NCBI GenBank assembly: GCA_023247135.1 | Contig: JAHFHB010000012.1 | Location: 1 to 15,132, forward strand | Length of the DNA: 15,132 nucleotides | DNA from: Candidatus Omnitrophota bacterium | GTDB taxonomy: Bacteria > Omnitrophota > Omnitrophia > Omnitrophales > Aquincolibacteriaceae | Reading direction: 5' to 3' | Shown here: in pieces, positions 1 to 6,119 of the stretch | Position numbering within the stretch: the stretch's first letter is position 1 | Layout: every line of letters begins with the position of its first letter | Translations under genes and position numbers: made by a program | The notes under the pieces: model-generated | What the model saw: the letters and a program-made list of their open reading frames with translations, nothing else | The model's database searches: none | What the model was told of the DNA's origin: nothing

Positions 1-712
1 GCCTCTGGTGGTTCCGGAAATTAACCCGCAGGAAATCGCCAAGCACAAGGGCATCATTGCCAACCCCAACTGTTCGACGATCATCATGCTGGTGCCGGTT
101 TTCCCGCTGTATAAACTTTCGCGTATCAAACGTATCGTGGTTTCAACTTATCAGGCGGTTAGCGGGGCGGGGCAGAGGGCCATGGATGAACTGCGGAACC
201 AGGCCGCGGAATTTCTGGCCGGAAAGCCGCTGACCCGCGAAGTATTCCCGCATCAGGTGGCGTTTAATCTTTTTTCGCACAACACCAAGCTTAACAGCGA
301 AGGTTTTTGCGAAGAAGAAACCAAAATGATCAAAGAAACCCACAAGATTCTGGGGGATCCGGAGATTGCTATTTTCCCGACGACAATCCGCGTGCCGGTT
401 TTTCGCGCGCATTCCGAATCGATTTTGATCGAGCAGGAAAAATCCATTTCTCTGGAGGCTGCGCGCAAAGCCATTGCCGCAGGCGAAGGCCTGCGCCTCG
501 TGGATGACAGTGAGCGCAATCACTTTCCCATGCCGATTGAGGCCGATGGCCGGGATGAAATTCTGGTCGGACGCTTGCGCAAAGATCCGGCCTGTGCAAA
601 CTCTCTGGGTCTTTTTGTCAGCGGCGATCAGATCCGCAAAGGCGCGGCGCTTAATGCCGTCCAGATTGCGGAGCTTTGGGCGGGTATTCGCAAGCCTGCC
701 GCGGTACGGTGA
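1..712 (+). CDS. asd: Aspartate-semialdehyde dehydrogenase, 5'-truncated by window edge
   Basis: This is the C-terminal two thirds of the enzyme that reduces aspartyl-4-phosphate to aspartate semialdehyde with NADPH, the branch point to lysine, diaminopimelate, threonine and methionine. The frame is open from base 2, so the start lies upstream of the window. The catalytic cysteine is in N-P-N-C-S-T, with the Cys codon at 71-73. The general-acid histidine is in R-V-P-V-F-R-A-H, with the His codon at 410-412. The stretch with H-N-T-K-L-N-S-E-G-F matches the bacterial Asd substrate/dimer region, and the GTG at position 8 is only an internal valine. The C-terminus is complete and ends in TGA at 710-712, where the truA start overlaps. 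The family assignment is secure. Sequence upstream of the NAD-binding half cannot be judged here. Confidence 0.95.
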   Translation, partial: PLVVPEINPQEIAKHKGIIANPNCSTIIMLVPVFPLYKLSRIKRIVVSTYQAVSGAGQRAMDELRNQAAEFLAGKPLTREVFPHQVAFNLFSHNTKLNSEGFCEEETKMIKETHKILGDPEIAIFPTTIRVPVFRAHSESILIEQEKSISLEAARKAIAAGEGLRLVDDSERNHFPMPIEADGRDEILVGRLRKDPACANSLGLFVSGDQIRKGAALNAVQIAELWAGIRKPAAVR

Positions 713-1470
713 AAAAAAAGCCGGAATTGCCTGAACGTTCCTTCAAGCTGACGCTTGAGTACGACGGGGCGGCGTTCTTCGGCTTCCAGCGCCAGCCCGG
801 CAAACGGACCGTACAGAGCGAGCTTGAGAAAGCGCTCTCCAAACTTTTTAACCGGCGGACCAAAATCAAAGCGGCCAGTGGCCGCACCGATACGGGCGTG
901 CATGCCGTGCACCAGGTCGTACACATTCGCGCGGTGACGGTACTGCCAGCGCGGCGGATTCAGGCCGGGCTGAATTACTATCTGCCGCAGGAAGCCGCGG
1001 TTCGGGAAGTCACTGAAGTTCCTTCTGATTTTCATGCCCGTTTTTCGGCAAAGTCCAAAGTTTACGAATACCGCATCTGGAATGATCCGGTGCGCTCGCC
1101 GCTGCGGGCCCGGCATTTTTTACATGTGCCGCGGCCCCTGGATGTTGCCGCGATGAAGAGTGCCGCAAAAATCTTTATTGGCAAACATGATTTCAGCGCG
1201 TTCTGCTCGACGAACAGCGCGGTGCGTGATCCTGTACGGCGCATCCACAGTTTCAAGATTGTGAAAAGGGGACCCGAGATTATTTTGAGGGTACGGGCGA
1301 ACGGCTTTTTGTATCACATGGTCCGGAATTTGGCGGGGGCGTTGATCGAAGCTGGCTATGGCCGGCTCAAACCCGAAGACCTGAAAAGGTTTCTGGCGGC
1401 CCGCAGCCGCAAGAACGCTTTTTTCAACGCGCCGGCGCATGGATTGAGTCTGATAGACGTAACTTATTGA
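709..1470 (+). CDS. truA: tRNA pseudouridine(38-40) synthase TruA
   Basis: TruA isomerises uridines 38-40 in the anticodon arm of many tRNAs. The 253-residue length is typical. The catalytic aspartate is D61 in the hallmark G-R-T-D-T-G-V-H-A, followed by the V-H-I strand. An N-terminal L-E-Y-D-G-A-A-F-F-G-F-Q matches the family's first strand. The C-terminal F-L-Y-H-M-V-R-N-L-A-G region is also conserved. I chose the GTG at 709-711 because it forms a GTGA overlap with the asd stop, and the preceding in-frame codons (possible TTG at 676) are asd coding sequence with no homology to TruA. No clear Shine-Dalgarno is visible, so expression is probably by translational coupling to asd. The frame ends TGA at 1468-1470, and no obvious terminator follows. 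Confidence 0.95.
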   Translation: MKKKPELPERSFKLTLEYDGAAFFGFQRQPGKRTVQSELEKALSKLFNRRTKIKAASGRTDTGVHAVHQVVHIRAVTVLPARRIQAGLNYYLPQEAAVREVTEVPSDFHARFSAKSKVYEYRIWNDPVRSPLRARHFLHVPRPLDVAAMKSAAKIFIGKHDFSAFCSTNSAVRDPVRRIHSFKIVKRGPEIILRVRANGFLYHMVRNLAGALIEAGYGRLKPEDLKRFLAARSRKNAFFNAPAHGLSLIDVTY

Positions 1471-1538
1471 TACTCTTGAGGATACAGACGAAATAATGGC
1501 TTTTTAAGGCGGTATTCTCCTGGCAGGCAAAGATGCTT

Positions 1539-1567
1539 TTGACAGTCCCCGGGATGTTTGATACACT
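1539..1567 (+). promoter_or_regulatory. Predicted sigma70-type promoter for rplM-rpsI
   Basis: A perfect -35 box TTGACA (1539-1544) is followed by a 17-bp spacer and the -10 box TACACT (1562-1567). Transcription would begin near 1574, about 25 bases upstream of the rplM start. The rest of the 127-bp truA-rplM gap (1471-1538) shows no other feature. The match is strong by consensus, but activity is inferred. Confidence 0.75.
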
Positions 1568-1597
1568 ACGCAACCTTTTTTGACACATGGAGATCGT

Positions 1598-2032
1598 ATG
1601 AAGACTTACAGGGCTACTGAAAAAGATTTTAACCGCAAGACCTATTTAATTGACGCTAACGGAAAGACGCTTGGCCGTCTCGCCACAGGCATTGCCGCGC
1701 TTCTCATGGGCAAAGGCAAGACCTGCTATTCGCACGACCAGCTCTGCGGCGATCAGGTCGTGGTGCTGAACGCGAGCAAGGTTCACGTCACCGGCAAGAA
1801 AAGAACCGACAAGATTTATGATCACTACACCGGTTTTGACGGCGGCCTCAAAACGTATCCCTTTGAAGACCTCATTAAAAAACATCCGGATGCCGTGATT
1901 TCCGAGGCGGTGAAACGGATGCTTCCCAAAAACAGACTTCGCAGCGAAATGCTGCGCCGGCTTCGCGTGTTCGCCGGTGACAAGCATACGCACCAGGCGC
2001 AGCAGCCGGTGCCGTTTGAGATCAAAACTTAA
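1598..2032 (+). CDS. rplM: Large-subunit ribosomal protein uL13 (L13)
   Basis: L13 is an early-assembling 50S protein that binds 23S rRNA. The 144-residue product shows the family landmarks: L-G-R-L-A-T near residue 25, the H-V-T-G-K-K segment, D-H-Y-T-G-F-D-G-G-L-K and V-K-R-M-L-P-K-N-R-L near residue 110. The ATG at 1598 is preceded by GGAG at 1589-1592 with good spacing. A six-codon upstream extension to a TTG at 1580 lacks support and would place the start at the predicted promoter's transcription start region. It pairs with rpsI 18 bp downstream, the usual arrangement in bacteria, and is driven by the strong promoter just upstream. Nothing is unusual in the protein itself. Confidence 0.97.
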   Translation: MKTYRATEKDFNRKTYLIDANGKTLGRLATGIAALLMGKGKTCYSHDQLCGDQVVVLNASKVHVTGKKRTDKIYDHYTGFDGGLKTYPFEDLIKKHPDAVISEAVKRMLPKNRLRSEMLRRLRVFAGDKHTHQAQQPVPFEIKT

Positions 2033-2050
2033 AGGACGGAGATAAAGCAT

Positions 2051-2449
2051 ATGCCGGCTTCAGAAAGTACCTTTTACGCAACCGGACGGAGAAAATCAGC
2101 GATTGCCCGTGTGTGGCTTGTGCCGGGCGCTAAAGGGGCCTCGGTGAACGGCCGCAACCCCCAGCAGTATTTTGGCCGCGAAGACCTGGCGGCGTTTCTC
2201 CAGGAACCTTTTCGCATCGCGAAGCTGGAAGATCGTTTCCGCGTGCGCGCCCGTGTTTTAGGCGGCGGCATTGCAGGACAGGCCGGCGCCGTGCGTTTGG
2301 GCATTGCCCGCGCGCTTGTGTCTTACGATGAAACTCTGCGTCCGATTTTCAAGAAAATCAAACTTCTTACGCGCGATCCCCGCGAAAAAGAACGCAAAAA
2401 GTTCGGTCAGAAAGGCGCGCGCAAACGTTTTCAATACACGAAGCGTTAA
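2051..2449 (+). CDS. rpsI: Small-subunit ribosomal protein uS9 (S9)
   Basis: S9 is a 30S protein whose C-terminal arginine/lysine tail reaches the P-site tRNA. The 132-residue product starts with A-T-G-R-R-K-S-A-I-A-R-V, contains G-G-G-I-A-G-Q-A-G-A-V-R-L-G-I-A-R-A-L and ends Q-Y-T-K-R, the tail required for tRNA contact. A GGACGGAG-like Shine-Dalgarno (2034-2041) precedes the ATG at 2051. The TAA at 2447-2449 shares its last base with the ATG of the next gene, which suggests coupled translation of that small lipoprotein. Length and motifs are all normal. Confidence 0.97.
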   Translation: MPASESTFYATGRRKSAIARVWLVPGAKGASVNGRNPQQYFGREDLAAFLQEPFRIAKLEDRFRVRARVLGGGIAGQAGAVRLGIARALVSYDETLRPIFKKIKLLTRDPREKERKKFGQKGARKRFQYTKR

Positions 2450-2577
2450 TGCGACTCTGGCTCTCGTCAGTCCTGCTCCTGTTTACGCTCGCATGCCTTT
2501 CCGGCTGTCAGGGTTTTTTGGAAGATTATAGTTACCAGCCCGTTCAGGGTATGTCTTCTTCGGGGTCTTCTTACTAA
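2449..2577 (+). CDS. Small predicted lipoprotein (42 residues)
   Basis: This short frame begins with ATG at 2449-2451, sharing a base with the rpsI TAA, and ends TAA at 2575-2577. Its product has a short positive N-terminus (M-R), a hydrophobic stretch of about 15 residues and a lipobox L-S-G-C with the acceptor cysteine at residue 20. That is a type II (lipoprotein) signal peptide. The mature part would be only about 23 residues, beginning C-Q-G-F and carrying several Tyr, Gln and Ser residues. No Asp follows the cysteine, so by the usual Lol rule it would tend to reach the outer membrane. The coupled start and the 18-bp gap to the AsmA-like gene suggest co-transcription. I do not recognise a family. 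The main risk is that this is a chance frame, but the lipobox and coupling argue that it is real. Confidence 0.7.
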   Translation: MRLWLSSVLLLFTLACLSGCQGFLEDYSYQPVQGMSSSGSSY

Positions 2578-2595
2578 CCATAAGGTTTATGATTT

Positions 2596-5088
2596 ATGAG
2601 ACGCTGGGGCATCGCCGCAGGTGCTGTGACTTTGGTTTTGGCGGTGAGCGCGGCCGTTGTGTTTTATGTCGTCCCCCGCAGTATCCGCCCCGAAATTATT
2701 CGCGAGCAAATTCTCTCTCCGCTTGAAACTTCTCTGCACGGTTCATTCACCTACGAGTCGGTTTCTTTCCGCTATTTCCCCGTGTTTCAAGTGCAGTTTT
2801 CCGGCGTCAAGATGCAGCTCAAGGGCGCCCGCCCTGCCGAGCTCAAAGCGCGAAGCGTTACGCTGGAACCCGATGCCTTCCCGCTGATCATCCGTAAATT
2901 CCTCATCCGCCAAATTCATGTTTCGACCGGCGAGGTGCAGGTTCAAATGGCTGAACAGGATCCTTTCGAGAAGGCGGTTTTGCAGAATCTTTCGCTGGAT
3001 TTAAAACCGCTTGGCACCCTGAAGATGATGCAGATGGAATTTCACGCGGATCTGCCAGGTACCGCGTCGGGAATTTCGGGCCAATGCGATCTTCGCATGG
3101 ACGGTTTGGCCGGATGGAACTGGAATAAGGCGGCGCTGCGCGGAGTTTTGCAGCTGGATGCCAAAGACCTGCCGGCGTGGAGCGACAGCGTGAAGATCCG
3201 CTCGGCGCTCAAGATCCGCGAAGGTGCCTTGCGCGGTACGGTGCACTTTGAGAAAGAAAAAGGCGCAGGCTGGATGAACGTGCGCGGCGCCGCCAAGCTG
3301 GATGGCGTCGTTTATGAGCTCGAGCAAAAAGGGCAGATGATGGTTTCAAAACCTCTCGTGATGGGTGTGGAGTTCCAGGACGTCCTTGATTTTGCTAAAA
3401 AAGAGTGGTCTTTAAAACGCAGTTTTCTGGATCTGCCGTTTGGGCGCATTGAATTGAATGGACAGGGCAAGCTCGGACAGCGGGAAGTGCAGGACTTCCG
3501 TATTTCAGCGCCCGAGATCACGCTTGAAGAAATTCCTAATTATCTGCTGGGGATTCGCGAAGGCCTTCCGCTGAATACCGGTTTTTCTGGAACCGGCCGG
3601 CTTGAGATTTCTCTCAAGGGCTCGTTGCAGCAGCTGGCGGTTTTTTCTTCGCTGGATCTCAACGATGCCGTGATTACCTACGGAAGTTTATTTGATAAAC
3701 CCAAGGGGGTGCCGCTGCGTTTTTCGATGGAAATGCAGCTTAAAAACGGCCGCCAGGCCGATGGCGACATTTCGATACATTTTCATGAGCTTCTAGCCAA
3801 GGGGACCGTGAAAGGACTTGATCTTGCGACGGGTGCCGGCCAAATCAACCTGCTGACCAACCGCCATGCGGCGGCGAGCTGGGGGCCGGTGATTCCGGCG
3901 TTGAAGGGCTATGAACTTGGCGGCGATCTTAAGATTCTGGCCAACTGGCAGGGAGATTTGCGCGATATTCAGGGCTTGAAGAAAATTCTGAATATCCGTG
4001 TTGAAAAAGGCGCGATTGCAAAAACGGGGGAGGCCGGGCTTAAAAATATTAATCTCGAGCTGGACTACGACCCCAAGATGGGACTGGTCATGCAGAACGG
4101 ATCCCTGGAAGCCGGCGGACAGCCGATCAAGGGTTCTCTTTCCATTTACAGTCCGGAGCAAAAGCCGGATGCCAAGCTCACGCTTGAATCCGCCAAGATT
4201 GATTTGCCAGAAGCGGTACGGGCCCTGCAGCCGTTTGCGGAAAAATTCGTGCCGCCGCTGGATCCCTTTTTTAAAACGCTCAGCCGCGCTGTGCCCAAAG
4301 CGCTGGCGCTTCGCGGTGAGAATTTTGTGCTGGAGGCGGCTTACCACGACCGCCGCTGGAAAATAGAACGGGCAGCCATGGATGCCGGCGGTGGAAAAAT
4401 TTCAGTTCATGGGGACATTCAGGCGGGAGACAAAGCGCCGGAGTATCAATTAAACTTTGATGCGAACGGCGTGAGCGTAGAACAGCTTTTCACGGCAGAA
4501 GCCGCCGGTCCGTTTCCGCTTGCCGGAAAACTGTTTGCCGAAGCGGCGCTGAAAGGTTCTTTCAATGATCTGGATTCTCTTTTTGCTGCGGCGGCCGGAA
4601 CAGGAAAATTCGTGCTGACGCAGGCGGAGTTTAGAACGGTGGATCTTTGGCGGGCTCTTGCGGAAATCCAAGAGTTTGAATCTCTCAGTGCGCTTGCGAA
4701 AGGGGCGAGCCGTTTCGATGAAGTGCGCGGGCATTTAAATTTTGAGCCTGGGAAAATTTCCTCCGACGACCTCGAATTATACTCTGCGGATTGGAACTTG
4801 AATGCCAAGGGTGACGTTTCTCTGGAAGGTGTGCTGAATCTGCGTTTGGAAGTCTACCTGGCCTACGCGCATGCGGAAAAAATTCTGGCCGCGCTCTCAT
4901 CCGGCGCCGGCGAAGGGCATGACAGCGAATGGTTCGGGCCAGCCTCTCTTTTAGCCAGCGGGCCGCTCGATAAAATTGCCGTGAAAGCGGACCCGGCTCT
5001 TATGGCAAAATTGGTGAGTGATCTCAAGGCGGGAAAAGGTCAGCGGGCTTTCCGGCGTTTTTTACGCGAGGACGCTCTTTTTAAGTGA
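2596..5088 (+). CDS. AsmA-like envelope protein (AsmA/YhdP-type, bridge-like)
   Basis: This is an 830-residue protein with one N-terminal membrane anchor (about residues 5-27) followed by a long, repetitive beta-rich region. Patterns such as L-D-L-K-P-L-G-T-L-K and G-D-I-Q-A-G-D-K recur through the chain, as in AsmA, TamB and YhdP proteins. A C-terminal AsmA-like segment (about 668-755) contains G-T-G-K-F-V-L-T-Q-A-E-F-R-T-V-D-L and L-N-A-K-G-D-V-S-L-E-G-V-L-N-L. Known family members span or line the periplasm and help move phospholipid to, or maintain, the outer membrane; that role is inferred here. The ATG at 2596 follows a weak TAAGG (2581-2585). It is the last gene of the rplM-rpsI-lipoprotein run. 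Its last 49 bases overlap the end of rnc on the other strand. I am sure of the superfamily but not of the subfamily or cargo. Confidence 0.82.
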   Translation: MRRWGIAAGAVTLVLAVSAAVVFYVVPRSIRPEIIREQILSPLETSLHGSFTYESVSFRYFPVFQVQFSGVKMQLKGARPAELKARSVTLEPDAFPLIIRKFLIRQIHVSTGEVQVQMAEQDPFEKAVLQNLSLDLKPLGTLKMMQMEFHADLPGTASGISGQCDLRMDGLAGWNWNKAALRGVLQLDAKDLPAWSDSVKIRSALKIREGALRGTVHFEKEKGAGWMNVRGAAKLDGVVYELEQKGQMMVSKPLVMGVEFQDVLDFAKKEWSLKRSFLDLPFGRIELNGQGKLGQREVQDFRISAPEITLEEIPNYLLGIREGLPLNTGFSGTGRLEISLKGSLQQLAVFSSLDLNDAVITYGSLFDKPKGVPLRFSMEMQLKNGRQADGDISIHFHELLAKGTVKGLDLATGAGQINLLTNRHAAASWGPVIPALKGYELGGDLKILANWQGDLRDIQGLKKILNIRVEKGAIAKTGEAGLKNINLELDYDPKMGLVMQNGSLEAGGQPIKGSLSIYSPEQKPDAKLTLESAKIDLPEAVRALQPFAEKFVPPLDPFFKTLSRAVPKALALRGENFVLEAAYHDRRWKIERAAMDAGGGKISVHGDIQAGDKAPEYQLNFDANGVSVEQLFTAEAAGPFPLAGKLFAEAALKGSFNDLDSLFAAAAGTGKFVLTQAEFRTVDLWRALAEIQEFESLSALAKGASRFDEVRGHLNFEPGKISSDDLELYSADWNLNAKGDVSLEGVLNLRLEVYLAYAHAEKILAALSSGAGEGHDSEWFGPASLLASGPLDKIAVKADPALMAKLVSDLKAGKGQRAFRRFLREDALFK

Positions 5089-5849
5089 GCGGCGCGAGAT
5101 TTGCGCTCGGCTTTGAGACGCTGCGCTGTTTTCTCCCGGATCAGCCGCAAAAGCAGGCTGGCAGCCCTTTCTTCGCTTTCCTGCCGTGACCGGCCTGCCG
5201 CTTCTGCTTTGAGTTTGGGTCCTGCCGAGACGACTGTTTTAAATCCGTCAGGTCCGTGTTCAAGCCGGTACTTTGGTAACTCGCGCCACTCTTTCAGCGT
5301 GACTTCCTGCAGCGTGCTTTTGGGATTGGGATCGACGCGGTACAGCCTGCGGGCGTCAAAATAGGGAGCGAAAATCGCTTCCAGCCAGCGCACGGTTTTT
5401 GGCAGCCCCTGGTCGAAATAAAGTGCCGCCAAAAAAGCCTCGAACGTATCCGCGAAAATTTTTGCCTTATCGCGCTCGGGGACCCCTTTCAGGCTTTTGC
5501 TGATGCATACGAGTTTTGAAATTTTAGTTTTTTTGGCGAGCAGGAAAAGCATTTTACGCGAGACGAGAATCGAACGCAGTTTGCTGAGCTCACCCTCATC
5601 CGCCAGCGGAAACTTTTCATAAAGCCGCCGGCAGATGACAAAATTCAGGATCGTGTCGCCGAAGAATTCCAGCCGGTCAAAATCCACCAGGCCGGGGTTG
5701 CGCGGGTTTTCATTACGAAAGGACGGATGGCTGAGCGCTGATTCCAGCAGGAATTTCTTTTTGAACGTCAACTTGAGCAATTTCCTCGCACGAGCATAGA
5801 GATGCTTAGGTGTAGTTTTATAAGCTGGCGCATGTTCCTTATTCGTCAT
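5040..5849 (-). CDS. rnc: Ribonuclease III
   Basis: RNase III cleaves double-stranded RNA in rRNA precursors and mRNAs. The 269-residue product has the catalytic domain (about 20-165), with signature R-L-E-F-F-G-D-T-I-L. Metal-binding residues E61, D65, D134 and E137 are present, the last two in A-D-T-F-E-A-F-L-A-A. A double-stranded-RNA-binding domain follows (about 175-236), starting N-P-K-S-T-L-Q-E. The glutamate normally just before the R-L-E-F core is aspartate (D58). A strongly basic tail of about 25 residues (rich in Lys/Arg) follows the RNA-binding domain and makes the protein longer than usual (about 220-250). The ATG at 5849 lies in the terminal repeat of the adjacent element and has no clear Shine-Dalgarno; a TTG at codon 24 after GAGGA is an alternative. 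A promoter at 6004-6032 probably drives it. Confidence 0.95.
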   Translation of the reverse strand: MTNKEHAPAYKTTPKHLYARARKLLKLTFKKKFLLESALSHPSFRNENPRNPGLVDFDRLEFFGDTILNFVICRRLYEKFPLADEGELSKLRSILVSRKMLFLLAKKTKISKLVCISKSLKGVPERDKAKIFADTFEAFLAALYFDQGLPKTVRWLEAIFAPYFDARRLYRVDPNPKSTLQEVTLKEWRELPKYRLEHGPDGFKTVVSAGPKLKAEAAGRSRQESEERAASLLLRLIREKTAQRLKAERKSRAAHLKRASSRKKRRKAR

Positions 5850-5942
5850 TGCGAGGAGCGATTTTTGCGACGAAGCAATCTATGTCATTGCGTTGAGATT
5901 GCCACGTCGGCCTTCGGCCCCTGCTCGCAGGTCGCAATGACG
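5844..5942. repeat. Palindromic repeat element with 11-bp terminal inverted repeats
   Basis: This 99-bp element is bounded by CGTCATTGCGA (5844-5854) and its exact reverse complement TCGCAATGACG (5932-5942). Inner matching arms GCAATCT (5875-5881) and AGATTGC (5896-5902), plus a GGCC-TTC-GGCC hairpin near 5909, would let it fold into a branched structure. It resembles the CGTCATTGCGAGGAGC-type intergenic repeats common in metagenome-derived genomes, and no transposase is present. It sits in the 5' leader of rnc, and its left end contributes the rnc start codon. Confidence 0.85.
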
Positions 5943-6003
5943 AGTGAAGGACGGGCTTAGCGGAACTTACGAAGTGATGTTGAGGAACTTGCATGTTCCG
6001 GGA

Positions 6004-6032
6004 AACATAGCGGCTTTTGGCGCGAATGTCAA
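6004..6032 (-). promoter_or_regulatory. Predicted sigma70-type promoter for rnc
   Basis: Read on the minus strand, TTGACA (6032-6027) is followed after exactly 17 bp by TATGTT (6009-6004). Transcription would start near 5997, giving a leader of about 150 bases that includes the whole 5844-5942 repeat element. A short inverted repeat, GGAAC with GTTCC (5984-5999), lies at the expected start site. The -35 box is perfect and the -10 box matches at four of six positions. Confidence 0.65.
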
Positions 6033-6048
6033 TGGCACAAAAAAACAG

Positions 6049-6076
6049 TTGACGTTTTTCAGATTGTATATACACT
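6049..6076 (+). promoter_or_regulatory. Predicted promoter of the sugar-enzyme fusion gene
   Basis: A -35 box TTGACG (6049-6054) is followed after 16 bp by TACACT (6071-6076), the same -10 hexamer as the rplM promoter. The -10 box overlaps the end of the first TGTATATACA palindrome, and the second palindrome covers the expected transcription start. The gap to the divergent rnc -35 box is only 16 bp. The arrangement suits repression by a protein bound at the palindromes. Functional activity is inferred. Confidence 0.6.
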
Positions 6077-6096
6077 ATCGGCCATCTGTATATACA
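6065..6096. promoter_or_regulatory. Twin palindromic operator, 2 x TGTATATACA
   Basis: The self-complementary 10-mer TGTATATACA occurs at 6065-6074 and again, identically, at 6087-6096. The centres are 22 bp apart, about two turns of DNA, so both sites would face the same side of the helix. With one more flanking base on each side (T at 6064, A at 6097) the pair forms a larger inverted repeat. The sites overlap the predicted -10 box and the start of transcription of the downstream gene, whose product carries a ribbon-helix-helix-like domain. Autoregulation is therefore likely but is inference. Confidence 0.7.
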
Positions 6097-6119
6097 AAAT
6101 TTGTCCATCGGGGTGAAAC

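Noticed and set aside
676..708. Earlier TTG start for truA
   Set aside because: These codons are the end of asd in another frame; the GTG overlapping the asd stop is a better start.
1580..1597. Six-codon upstream extension of rplM to a TTG
   Set aside because: The ATG at 1598 has a proper GGAG site, and the TTG would sit at the transcript's 5' end.
5839..6108. Minus-strand 89-codon frame upstream of rnc
   Set aside because: It crosses the repeat element and both predicted promoters, and its sequence shows the translated repeat rather than a protein domain.
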